From positions 1 through 22,729 of the forward strand of contig CAKUJN010000032.1 in NCBI GenBank assembly GCA_934661735.1: a stretch of 22,729 bases of DNA. Reading direction: 5' to 3'. How positions within the stretch are numbered: the first letter of the stretch is position 1; each line of letters begins with the position of its first letter. The notes under the pieces were generated by a model. The model saw only the letters and a program-made list of their open reading frames with translations. It made no database searches and was not told where the DNA came from. Positions 14,390-22,033 of this stretch are shown piece by piece. The DNA comes from an uncultured Oscillospiraceae bacterium. GTDB taxonomy: Bacteria > Bacillota > Clostridia > Oscillospirales > Oscillospiraceae. The translations under genes were made by a program, and so were the position numbers.

Positions 14390-15728
14390 GGTGCGGCGCT
14401 ATATGTCCCTGCATGTCAAGCTCCTGCTGATCATGCTGGCCGGACTTCTGGCAGGGCTTGGGATGTTTTTCCTTGCCCGCGGCGTGGGCGACTATCTGGT
14501 GCAGAACGTCTATCTCAGCGAGCGCGCCGTCCATTCACGCAATATGGCCACCGTTGAGGAATTCCAGCAGTATATCAATGACAATCACCTCTCCTCGCGC
14601 GATACTGACGCCATCGCCCACTGGACAATTTTCAAGCAGGACATCTACATCCTGCTGTATCAGAACCGCCATCTTGCGCTGGAGGCCGGCTGGTGGGGCG
14701 TGGACGATACATCGTCTCTGGCCGACACGGAGCTGGACGACGCCCCGTCGATGACGCTCTATCCCGTCAGCTTCCGCGACGGTGTGTTTCAGGCCATCGT
14801 CTACGACTTTTCCGAGACGCGGCTTTACACCTTTTCCACAATCATTGCCGTAGCGCTGGCATTCGGCGTGTTTGCGCTTCTGATGCTTCTGTACAACCGG
14901 CGCATCACGCGCTCAATTGTCTCCGTATCGCAGGAGATTCAGGAAATCGGCCGCGGCAATCTGCAATTCCAGATGGTCACGCACGGAAATGACGAGTTGG
15001 CGCGTCTGGTCGTCAGCGTCGATTCCATGCGCCGGTCGCTGCTGCGCAAGACGCAGGAGGAGCAGGAGGCGCTGGAGAAAAACAGCGAGCTGATCACCGC
15101 CATGAGCCATGACATCCGCAACCCGCTCACGGCGCTGATGGGCTATATGGATCTGGCCAAATCCGGCCAGTACCGCACGCAGGAGGAGCTTGCGCAGTAT
15201 ATTTCCGCCAGCTATGAAAAGGCCGAGCAGATCAAGACGCTGACGAACGAGCTGTTCCGCTACGCGCTGGTTTTCGGCGGAAAAGAACTGCCGCTGGATA
15301 TGCAGGAATACGACGCGCTTCTGCTGTTTGAGCAGCTTCTGGGCGAACAGTCCGCTGCGCTGGAGCAATACGGCTTCGATGTGCGCACCAGCTGGCCCGA
15401 CGGCACCTGCCGCATCCGCGTGGACGTCACATGCCTGCGGCGCGTGCTGGATAACCTGTTTGACAATCTGCGCAAATACGCAGACATGCGCCATCCGGTC
15501 AACATCGCGCTGAGCGTGGAGAACAGCTGCCTGCATCTGTGCATCGGCAACAACATCGCGCCGGAGCCTGCCGCCGTGGAGAGCAACAAAATCGGCCTGC
15601 GCACCTGCGAGCGGATCATGCAGCAGCTGGGCGGCAGCTTTCTGAAATATGAGCAGGGCGGCTGCTTTACGGCCGAGCTTCTGCTGCCGGCGCTTCCGGA
15701 CACAGAACCGGAGACCGCGAAAAATTAA
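14382..15728 (+). CDS. Membrane sensor histidine kinase with HAMP domain
   Basis: A 448-residue kinase: TM1 about residues 12-33, an extracytoplasmic sensor region of about 110 residues, TM2 about 150-171, HAMP about 172-225, and a HisKA dimerisation block with the phosphoacceptor H243 in MSHDIRNPLTALMGYMDLAK. The ATPase domain has an N-box (RRVLDNLFDNLRKYAD, N357 and N362), but the G1 box that is usually DxGxG reads IGNNIAP, and the G2 box is KIGLRTCERI. Such shortened lids occur in some Firmicutes kinases, but ATP binding deserves testing. The TTG at 14382 is chosen because AAAGGGG stands seven bases upstream and it overlaps the regulator stop by 8 bp; an ATG at 14403 is the alternative. 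It would phosphorylate the preceding regulator; the ligand is unknown. Confidence 0.93.
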   Translation: MTRVRRYMSLHVKLLLIMLAGLLAGLGMFFLARGVGDYLVQNVYLSERAVHSRNMATVEEFQQYINDNHLSSRDTDAIAHWTIFKQDIYILLYQNRHLALEAGWWGVDDTSSLADTELDDAPSMTLYPVSFRDGVFQAIVYDFSETRLYTFSTIIAVALAFGVFALLMLLYNRRITRSIVSVSQEIQEIGRGNLQFQMVTHGNDELARLVVSVDSMRRSLLRKTQEEQEALEKNSELITAMSHDIRNPLTALMGYMDLAKSGQYRTQEELAQYISASYEKAEQIKTLTNELFRYALVFGGKELPLDMQEYDALLLFEQLLGEQSAALEQYGFDVRTSWPDGTCRIRVDVTCLRRVLDNLFDNLRKYADMRHPVNIALSVENSCLHLCIGNNIAPEPAAVESNKIGLRTCERIMQQLGGSFLKYEQGGCFTAELLLPALPDTEPETAKN

Positions 15729-15784
15729 GCTTTTCTTAAATCTCACCTTCGCAGCTTTTCATTTTCCGGACAGCCTGTTAAGAT
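15724..15784 (+). promoter_or_regulatory. Promoter of the lipoprotein/ABC operon with TTAA direct repeat
   Basis: ATTAA (15724-15728) and CTTAA (15735-15739) are 11 bp apart, like the pair before the response-regulator gene. An extended -10, TG-T-TAAGAT, lies at 15776-15784, with no good -35 box. From second repeat to -10 is 44 bp here and 33 bp at the regulator promoter, a difference of one helical turn. The first repeat overlaps the stop codon of the kinase gene. Confidence 0.5.
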
Positions 15785-15830
15785 GGTGCCGGCAAACCGC
15801 TTTTTACGCATCGGACGAAAGGAGAACGTC

Positions 15831-18287
15831 ATGAAGAAATTCCGAATCATCGCCGCGCTGCTGGCGCTGTGCCTGCTGACCGGCTGTCTTGCCGGCTGCA
15901 GCGGCCCGAAGATCACGCCGGATACCACGGCCGAGACGCCGAAGCCGTCGACCGTAACGCGGCAGGAGGCACAGACCGTCTCCGCCAAATATGCCTATAC
16001 GGCAAAGTATATCGACCTTCCGGATGCGGTGGACTATGTCAACGCCTCGTGCATCAACGGCGACGCGCTGTATTTCATCGCCAACGTCGTCAGCGGACAG
16101 GAGACCTATACCGACGAGGTCACGGGCGAGGAATACAGCTATGACGCCTACTCCAACCAGCTGTTCCGCCTCGATCTGAACACAGAGGTCTGCCAGCAGC
16201 TGAACGGCTATCAGTCCAGCAACAATCAGACGGACGACGAGGGCTGGCAGATCAATTCGTATGTACAGGCCATGGCGGCCGGCACGGACGACACCGTCTG
16301 GCTCTGCGAGCAGACCAGCAAATACCGCTATAACCTGCCGGAAAACTTCGACCCTGCAACCGACGAACAGTGGAATTATTATGAGGACGGCGGAAGCTCC
16401 TACCGCATCATCCAGCTGGACAGCAACGGCGCGCAGCTGAACGAGCTTTCGCTCAGCGTCAGCGACATCCCCGAGCTTGCCAGCCGCAGCGACCGCGGCG
16501 ATTTCTACATCGGCTCCTTCTTTATCGACGCCAACGGCTATATCTACGCCAGCGACTGGGAGTTTGTCTGCCTGTGGGACAAGGACGGCAAACTGCTGCA
16601 TGTGTTTGATACCAGTGACAGCGGGAGCCAGCTGATGCAGTACAGCGCCACGCAGATCGGCGTAATCACCTACGGCGAAACACGCGGCCTGAAGCTGATC
16701 GATCCGGTCAAGCTGGACTGGGGCGAGACAATCGAGCTGCCCTCGCACGCGTATGATATCTTCCCTGGCGACGACGCCTATGACCTCTATTACAACTATA
16801 ACGGTAAAATCTACGGCTACAACGCCGAAACGGACACCGAGGAAAAGGTTGTCGACTGGATGGAGTGCGACATCAACAGCAACTCCCTTGACAGCTATAC
16901 CGTTCTGCCAGACGGCCGCGTGTTCGCGGTCGTGCGCGACTGGGACTCGGGCAGCGGAAAGACGCAGATCGTCATTCTGACCCGAACCGATGCCTCCGCG
17001 CTGCCGGAAAAGACGGTTCTGACGCTCGCGTGCATGTATCTGGACTATAATCTGCGCAGCCAGATCATCAAATTCAACCAGTCCAGCAGCCAGTACCGCA
17101 TCGTTGTCAAGGACTACTCCGAGTACATCACCGACGATGAAAACGGCTATGACAACGCGCTGACCCGCTTCAATACCGAAATTCTCTCCGGCTCGCTCCC
17201 CGATATGCTTGTCGGCAGCAGCCTGCCGATTGACCGCTACGCGGCGAAGGGCATGCTTGTTGACCTGTGGCAGTTTATCGACGCGGACGAGAGCATCTCG
17301 CGGGAGGATCTTATGACGCCGGTGCTCGACGCAATGAGCATCGACGGCAAGCTCTATTCCATTGCGTCCAGCTTCTCCATCGAGACGGCCGTCGGCATGG
17401 GCAAGGTTGTCGGCGAATACGACAACTGGACGCTGACCGAGGTCAGGGACGCAATGACGAAGCTTCAGCCGGATGCGACGATTTTCTCGGAGAGCGCAAC
17501 GAAGTCGGACATTCTTTCGTCTTGTATTACGCGCAACATCTCCTCGTTCATCAACTGGGAGACAGGCGAATGCTCGTTTGACAGTCCGGAGTTTATCGAG
17601 CTTCTGAACTTCGCAAACGAGTTCCCTGCTGAATTTGACTATGACAACTATAACTGGGACACCGACTATGAGTCGGACTATAAGCGGATGCGCGAGGGCC
17701 GCCAGCTGCTGAGCAACACGTATCTGTCCGACTTTGGAAGCGTCTATGTGCAGTATGCAGCGCTTAATGACGACGTGTGCTATATCGGCTTCCCGTCCGG
17801 CAGCGCGCACAGCGAGTTTAATATTGACTCGCCGCTGTCGATCACCACAGCCTGCGCCGACAAGGACGCGGCATGGGCGTTCATCCGCAGCGTGCTTTCC
17901 GACGACTACCAGAGCAGTATCTGGTCGTTCCCCATCAGCCGCAAGGCCTTTGAGGCCGCCGCGGCCAAGGCCATGGAGCAGGAATATGAGACCGACGCCA
18001 ACGGCAACAAGGTGCTCGACGAAAACGGCGAACCGATCAAGGTTTCCATGGGCGGCTACGGCTTCGGCGGCGATGAAATGTACGATATCTACGCCATGAC
18101 GCAGGAGCAGTATGACGACCTGCTTTCGCTGATTGCCTCGACGACGCGTACCGGCAGCTATGACACCAGCATCATGGCGATCATCAATCAGGAAACAGGC
18201 GCGTTCTTCAACGGTGAAAAGTCTGCCGAGGACACGGCCAAAATAATCCAGTCGCGCGTGAAGCTCTATGTTGCCGAACAGCGATAA
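15831..18287 (+). CDS. Lipoprotein: N-terminal propeller-like domain fused to an ABC sugar-type solute-binding domain
   Basis: An 818-residue exported lipoprotein. The signal peptide ends in a lipobox LLTGC (Cys19), with LAGC (Cys23) as an alternative; a Thr/Pro linker follows. Residues about 55-390 contain blade-like repeats (LFRLDLNTE, YRIIQLDSNG, GYIYASDWEFVCLWDKDG, KIYGYNAETD), suggesting a beta-propeller. Residues about 395-818 resemble a family 1 extracellular solute-binding protein (ILSGSLPDMLVGSSLPIDRYAAKGMLVDL, DGKLYSIASSF, KDAAWAFIRSVLSDDYQ). Typical binding proteins are about 450 residues, so the propeller is an extra module. AGGAG lies six bases before the ATG. The two permease genes follow after a hairpin. 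The ligand is unknown; an oligosaccharide or peptide is possible. Confidence 0.88.
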   Translation: MKKFRIIAALLALCLLTGCLAGCSGPKITPDTTAETPKPSTVTRQEAQTVSAKYAYTAKYIDLPDAVDYVNASCINGDALYFIANVVSGQETYTDEVTGEEYSYDAYSNQLFRLDLNTEVCQQLNGYQSSNNQTDDEGWQINSYVQAMAAGTDDTVWLCEQTSKYRYNLPENFDPATDEQWNYYEDGGSSYRIIQLDSNGAQLNELSLSVSDIPELASRSDRGDFYIGSFFIDANGYIYASDWEFVCLWDKDGKLLHVFDTSDSGSQLMQYSATQIGVITYGETRGLKLIDPVKLDWGETIELPSHAYDIFPGDDAYDLYYNYNGKIYGYNAETDTEEKVVDWMECDINSNSLDSYTVLPDGRVFAVVRDWDSGSGKTQIVILTRTDASALPEKTVLTLACMYLDYNLRSQIIKFNQSSSQYRIVVKDYSEYITDDENGYDNALTRFNTEILSGSLPDMLVGSSLPIDRYAAKGMLVDLWQFIDADESISREDLMTPVLDAMSIDGKLYSIASSFSIETAVGMGKVVGEYDNWTLTEVRDAMTKLQPDATIFSESATKSDILSSCITRNISSFINWETGECSFDSPEFIELLNFANEFPAEFDYDNYNWDTDYESDYKRMREGRQLLSNTYLSDFGSVYVQYAALNDDVCYIGFPSGSAHSEFNIDSPLSITTACADKDAAWAFIRSVLSDDYQSSIWSFPISRKAFEAAAAKAMEQEYETDANGNKVLDENGEPIKVSMGGYGFGGDEMYDIYAMTQEQYDDLLSLIASTTRTGSYDTSIMAIINQETGAFFNGEKSAEDTAKIIQSRVKLYVAEQR

Positions 18288-18295
18288 ACCATATG

Positions 18296-18327
18296 CCGCG
18301 GCCCGCGCCGGAGGGCGCAGGCCGCGG
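18296..18327 (+). other. Intergenic hairpin after the solute-binding protein gene
   Basis: CCGCGGCC (18296-18303) and GGCCGCGG (18320-18327) pair fully; one C/A mismatch follows, then GCGCC/GGCGC and a 4-nt loop. There is no T-tail. Such stems after binding-protein genes (as after malE) protect the upstream mRNA, giving more binding protein than permease. That role is inferred. Confidence 0.65.
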
Positions 18328-18356
18328 AAAGAACCGACACGAGAGGATGTGTTTCC

Positions 18357-19247
18357 ATGGACGACCGGAAGAAAGCCAGACATCGAAAAAAAGTCCATGA
18401 ATTTGTCAAGTCACTGTGCTTTTCCGGACCAAGCTTTGTGGGTATGCTGGTGTTTTTCATCATTCCCTTCTGCGTGGTCATCTACTATTCGCTTATCTCC
18501 GGCACGCTGGACCACAGCTTTGCGGGACTGAAAAATTACATTGCCGTCTGGAACAACGGCGCGTTCAAGATTGCCGTCAAAAACACCGCGATTTTTTCGC
18601 TGATTTCCGTCCCGGCGGCCGTGATTCTGTCAATGCTGATGGCGCTGATGCTGGAGGCGCGCATTCCGCTGAAAAGCCAGTTCCGGACGTTCTTCCTGAG
18701 CCCCATGATGGTGCCCATCGCGTCCATCATTCTGGTCTGGCAGGTTCTGTTCCACGACAACGGCGTGATCAACGCCGTTTTGCAGAAGCTGGGGCAGGAG
18801 AAAATCTACTGGTTTTCCTCCAACGCCAGCATGATCGTCATCGTAATTCTGTTTCTGTGGAAGAACCTCGGCTATAACATGATTCTGTTCATGGCGGCGC
18901 TGAACAACATCCCGAAGGCGATGCTGGAGGCGGCCGAGGTCGAGGGCGCGTCCGAAATGTACCAGTTCCTGCACATCAAGCTCCGCTATCTTTCTCCGAC
19001 GACGCTGTTCGTCACGATTCTGTCGATCATCAACTCGTTTAAGGTGTTCCGCGAGATCTACCTGCTGACGGGCGACTATCCATACGACGCGCTGTACATG
19101 CTTCAGCATTTCATGAACAACATGTTCCGCACGCTGGACTATCAGAAGCTTTCGGCGGCGGCGGTTCTGCTGGCGCTGGTCATCATCGCGCTGATCGCCA
19201 TCCTTTTCGCGGTGGAGGATTACTTCGGAAAGGACGTGGAGGGATGA
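18357..19247 (+). CDS. ABC sugar-type permease, MalF/UgpA family
   Basis: A 296-residue inner-membrane permease with about six hydrophobic segments: the first near 25-47, then a periplasmic loop and the core. The cytoplasmic EAA loop that contacts the ATPase is at about 191-214 (EAAEVEGASEMYQF, with the conserved Gly at 197). The ATG at 18357 follows AGAGG by about 11 bases. It would form a heterodimeric channel with the next gene product, fed by the lipoprotein at 15831-18287. Its TGA overlaps the next ATG (ATGA), so the pair is coupled. No ATP-binding subunit gene lies beside them; many sugar importers of this family use a shared ATPase encoded elsewhere. Confidence 0.93.
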   Translation: MDDRKKARHRKKVHEFVKSLCFSGPSFVGMLVFFIIPFCVVIYYSLISGTLDHSFAGLKNYIAVWNNGAFKIAVKNTAIFSLISVPAAVILSMLMALMLEARIPLKSQFRTFFLSPMMVPIASIILVWQVLFHDNGVINAVLQKLGQEKIYWFSSNASMIVIVILFLWKNLGYNMILFMAALNNIPKAMLEAAEVEGASEMYQFLHIKLRYLSPTTLFVTILSIINSFKVFREIYLLTGDYPYDALYMLQHFMNNMFRTLDYQKLSAAAVLLALVIIALIAILFAVEDYFGKDVEG

Positions 19248-20125
19248 GGAAAAAGCGTTATTTTTCGCGCGGCGCGCTGACGCTGCTGGCCGCGGTATTC
19301 GCGGTGCTCTTCCTGCTGCCCACGGTCCTGACGATCACAAACTCGTTCATGACGCAAAGCGAGATTACGGCCAACTACGGTCAGGTGTTCTCCAATGTCA
19401 GCGACGGCAAGAGCTACATTTCCAAAACCATCAATCTGAAATTCATACCGGACGAGGTCAGCTTTACGCAGTATATCACCGTCCTGCTGAAAAGTCCGGA
19501 TTATCTGCTGAAATTCTGGAATTCGGTCATTCTGGTCGTGCCGATTGTCGCGGCACAGCTGCTGATTGCGTCCATTGCGGCCTACGGCTTTACGCGGTGG
19601 CGCGGCAAGGTCCGCGACGGCATCTTCTTTGCCTACGTCATTCTGATGCTGATGCCGTATCAGGTCACGCTGGTGCCGAATTATCTGGTCAGCGACTGGC
19701 TGGGCATTCTGAATACCCGCTGGGCCATCATCCTCCCCGGCGCGTTCGCGCCGTTTTCGGTGTTCCTGCTGACAAAGTTCATGCGCCGGATTCCCGTGGC
19801 GCTGATCGAATCGGCCAAGCTGGACGGCGCAAGCGAATGGCATGTGTTCTGGGACATCTGCCTGCCACAGTGCCGCAGCGCGCTGTATTCCATCGCCATT
19901 CTGGTGTTCATCGACTACTGGAACATGGTTGAACAGCCGCTGATTCTCCTGCAAAACGCGGATGAGCAGCCGCTCAGCGTCTATTTGTCCACCATCAACG
20001 CGGGCGAAATCGGCATCGCCTTTGCGGTGGCAGTTATCTACATGATTCCCGGACTGCTGCTGTTCCTGCACGGCGAGTCCTATCTGGTTGAGGGTATCGC
20101 CTACTCCGGCTCTGTGAAAGGATAG
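19244..20125 (+). CDS. ABC sugar-type permease, MalG/UgpE family
   Basis: A 293-residue partner permease with about six hydrophobic segments. The segment YVILMLMPYQVTLVPNYLV (about 131-149) and the EAA loop (ESAKLDGASEWHVFWDICLP, 189-208) are characteristic of the MalG side. An extended extracytoplasmic stretch (about 38-80) separates TM1 from the core. The ATG at 19244 overlaps the upstream stop; AAAGG ten bases earlier may serve as the ribosome site. Six bases separate its stop from the adaptor gene, so exporter-type genes are transcribed together with this importer. Confidence 0.93.
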   Translation: MRKKRYFSRGALTLLAAVFAVLFLLPTVLTITNSFMTQSEITANYGQVFSNVSDGKSYISKTINLKFIPDEVSFTQYITVLLKSPDYLLKFWNSVILVVPIVAAQLLIASIAAYGFTRWRGKVRDGIFFAYVILMLMPYQVTLVPNYLVSDWLGILNTRWAIILPGAFAPFSVFLLTKFMRRIPVALIESAKLDGASEWHVFWDICLPQCRSALYSIAILVFIDYWNMVEQPLILLQNADEQPLSVYLSTINAGEIGIAFAVAVIYMIPGLLLFLHGESYLVEGIAYSGSVKG

Positions 20126-20131
20126 ATTATT

Positions 20132-22033
20132 ATGGAAGCAAACATCAAACGCAGAGAATGGGTCAAGACCGCGGCCATCATCTTTCTGGTGGTGCTGCTG
20201 GTGCTGACGTTCTTCTCCAACACCATTATGAACCGCTCTCTGCCGGAGGTTGCGACGCAGAGCGTGCAGTCCGGCTCGATCAACGCCAGAATCCGCGGCA
20301 GCGGCACCGTCGCAGCCAACGAGACGTATGACGTGACCATCAGCCAGACGCGCAAGATTGCAAGCGTGCTGGTCAAGGTCGGCCAGACGGTTGAGGCGGG
20401 CGACAAGCTGTTCCTGCTGGACTCGATGGAATCCAGCGACCTGACCACCGCCAGAACCGACCTGGAAAACATGGAGCTTGCATACGAAAAAGGTCTGGTC
20501 GACGCCGCCAAGACTGCTGCGCAGAGCAACCGCGAAATCCAGCTGGCGCAGCAGAAGCTGGAGGAGGCGCAGGCCGTTGCCAGACAATACGGCAGTCTGA
20601 GCGCCTCGCAGATCGCACAGGAAAAGGCTGCCGCCGAGCAGAAGAAAAAGTCCATGACCCGCGAACTGGGCGATCTGACCAAGTCCAAAGAAAAGGCCGA
20701 AAAGGAAAAGGCCGATGCATCGACCGGTATCACAGAGCTGGAAACAAAGGTAGACACCGTCGGCAAGCTGAAAGACGCGGTCGACACACTCAAGAGTGAT
20801 GAGTATCTTTATCGAGCAGATTCAGACACGCTTCTTGCATTCGCAAAGCATCTGCTTACAAAAGGTCTCGCCGGTTTATACGGCGAGACACCAGATCAGG
20901 TTGCTTCGGCACTTGCAAAGAATAAGAGTGCCTATAACGACGCCGTTAACCTGTGCTCTGGCGACATAATTTATGATACCGGCACCACCGTAGCAAGCAT
21001 CGCAGACAGTCATTCAGCTTTGTCCACTGCCTACACGACGCTTGTTTCCGATCAGGCCGCTCTGGATGCGCTGAATCCCAACGAAATGGATTTTGACATT
21101 ACGACCGGCGGTGTAGTGGATAACGACAAGGTTCATCGCGTTTATGATGCTGCATTCCGCGAGTTGGAGCAGAAAAAGAGCGAGATTTCCAAATACGACA
21201 CAATTATTGAGCAATACGACAACTCCATCACCACGCTGAACAACGCAATCGAAGATCAGACCGACTATATCACGGACCTCGACGCTGCAACGTCAAGCGC
21301 CAACGCCGTCAAGGACGCGAAGGACGAGCTGGAACGTTTGGTCTTTGAGCAGGGTCTCCCCGACAGCAGCGATCTTCAGGTGCAGGCCGACAAGGAAGCC
21401 ATCGAGAAGAAAAAGGAAGAAATCAAAAAGCTTGAGGCCGACGCCGAGGGCGGCGAGGTCACAGCCAAAGTCAGCGGCGTCATCGGCGCCATCAACGTCA
21501 CCGCCGGCAACACCATCGGCCCCGAGCAGGCGCTGGCAACCATTCAGGTCATCGACCGCGGCTATACCATCAAAATTTCCGTCACCGCCGATCAGGCCAA
21601 AAAGGTCCGCGTCGGCGACAAGGCCGATCTGGTCAACTACTGGGGCGGCGATATCGACGCAACGCTGGAAAACATCGCAAACGACCCCTCCAACCCCGGC
21701 AAGGGCAAGCTTCTGGTGTTCCGCCTCTCCGGCGAAGTGGAGCCGGACACCAATCTGACGCTGTCCATCGGCCAGAAGAGCGCCAATTATGACTGTCTGG
21801 TGCCGAATTCCGCCGTCCGCAGCGACAGCAACGGTTCGTTCGTGCTGGCCGTCGTGGTCAAGAGCAGCCCGCTCGGCAACCGCTACACCGCCACGCGCGT
21901 GGACGTCAAGGTCCTGGCCAGCGACGACACCATGTCTGCCGTCAGCGGCCTGTCGCAGGGCGATTTCGTCATCACCACCTCCACGAAGCCCATCGAGGCC
22001 GGCACGCTGGTTCGTCTGGCGGAGAACGGATGA
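20132..22033 (+). CDS. HlyD/MacA-type membrane fusion (adaptor) protein with long coiled coil
   Basis: A 633-residue adaptor that would sit outside the membrane and couple to a MacB-like ABC exporter. One N-terminal membrane anchor (about 13-30) precedes the first half of a biotinyl-lipoyl-like domain (66-100, VLVKVGQTVEAGDKLFLLDS), a long alpha-helical coiled coil (100-215 and 340-436, rich in K, E, Q and A), the second lipoyl half (441-472, VTAKVSGVIGAINVTAGNTI), a beta-barrel, and a C-terminal membrane-proximal domain. Residues about 215-340 interrupt the coiled-coil hairpin; this stretch is visibly more AT-rich and uses codons rare nearby (TTA, ATA, CGA). AAAGGA stands nine bases before the ATG. 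Its TGA overlaps the next ATG. Gram-positive adaptors of this type accompany ABC exporters of peptides or toxic compounds; the cargo is unknown. Confidence 0.92.
   Translation: MEANIKRREWVKTAAIIFLVVLLVLTFFSNTIMNRSLPEVATQSVQSGSINARIRGSGTVAANETYDVTISQTRKIASVLVKVGQTVEAGDKLFLLDSMESSDLTTARTDLENMELAYEKGLVDAAKTAAQSNREIQLAQQKLEEAQAVARQYGSLSASQIAQEKAAAEQKKKSMTRELGDLTKSKEKAEKEKADASTGITELETKVDTVGKLKDAVDTLKSDEYLYRADSDTLLAFAKHLLTKGLAGLYGETPDQVASALAKNKSAYNDAVNLCSGDIIYDTGTTVASIADSHSALSTAYTTLVSDQAALDALNPNEMDFDITTGGVVDNDKVHRVYDAAFRELEQKKSEISKYDTIIEQYDNSITTLNNAIEDQTDYITDLDAATSSANAVKDAKDELERLVFEQGLPDSSDLQVQADKEAIEKKKEEIKKLEADAEGGEVTAKVSGVIGAINVTAGNTIGPEQALATIQVIDRGYTIKISVTADQAKKVRVGDKADLVNYWGGDIDATLENIANDPSNPGKGKLLVFRLSGEVEPDTNLTLSIGQKSANYDCLVPNSAVRSDSNGSFVLAVVVKSSPLGNRYTATRVDVKVLASDDTMSAVSGLSQGDFVITTSTKPIEAGTLVRLAENG

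Noticed and set aside
18296..18327. Terminator after the solute-binding lipoprotein gene
   Set aside because: The stem has no T-tract and the permease gene follows within 30 bp; an mRNA-stabilising or attenuating hairpin fits better.
15804..18398. Minus-strand open frame of 864 codons opposite the lipoprotein gene
   Set aside because: Antisense shadow of a gene with clear signal peptide, ribosome site and domain motifs on the plus strand.
19220..20587. Minus-strand open frame of 455 codons opposite the MalG-like permease
   Set aside because: Shadow spanning two well-supported plus-strand genes; composition is of the His/Gln/Arg-rich antisense type.
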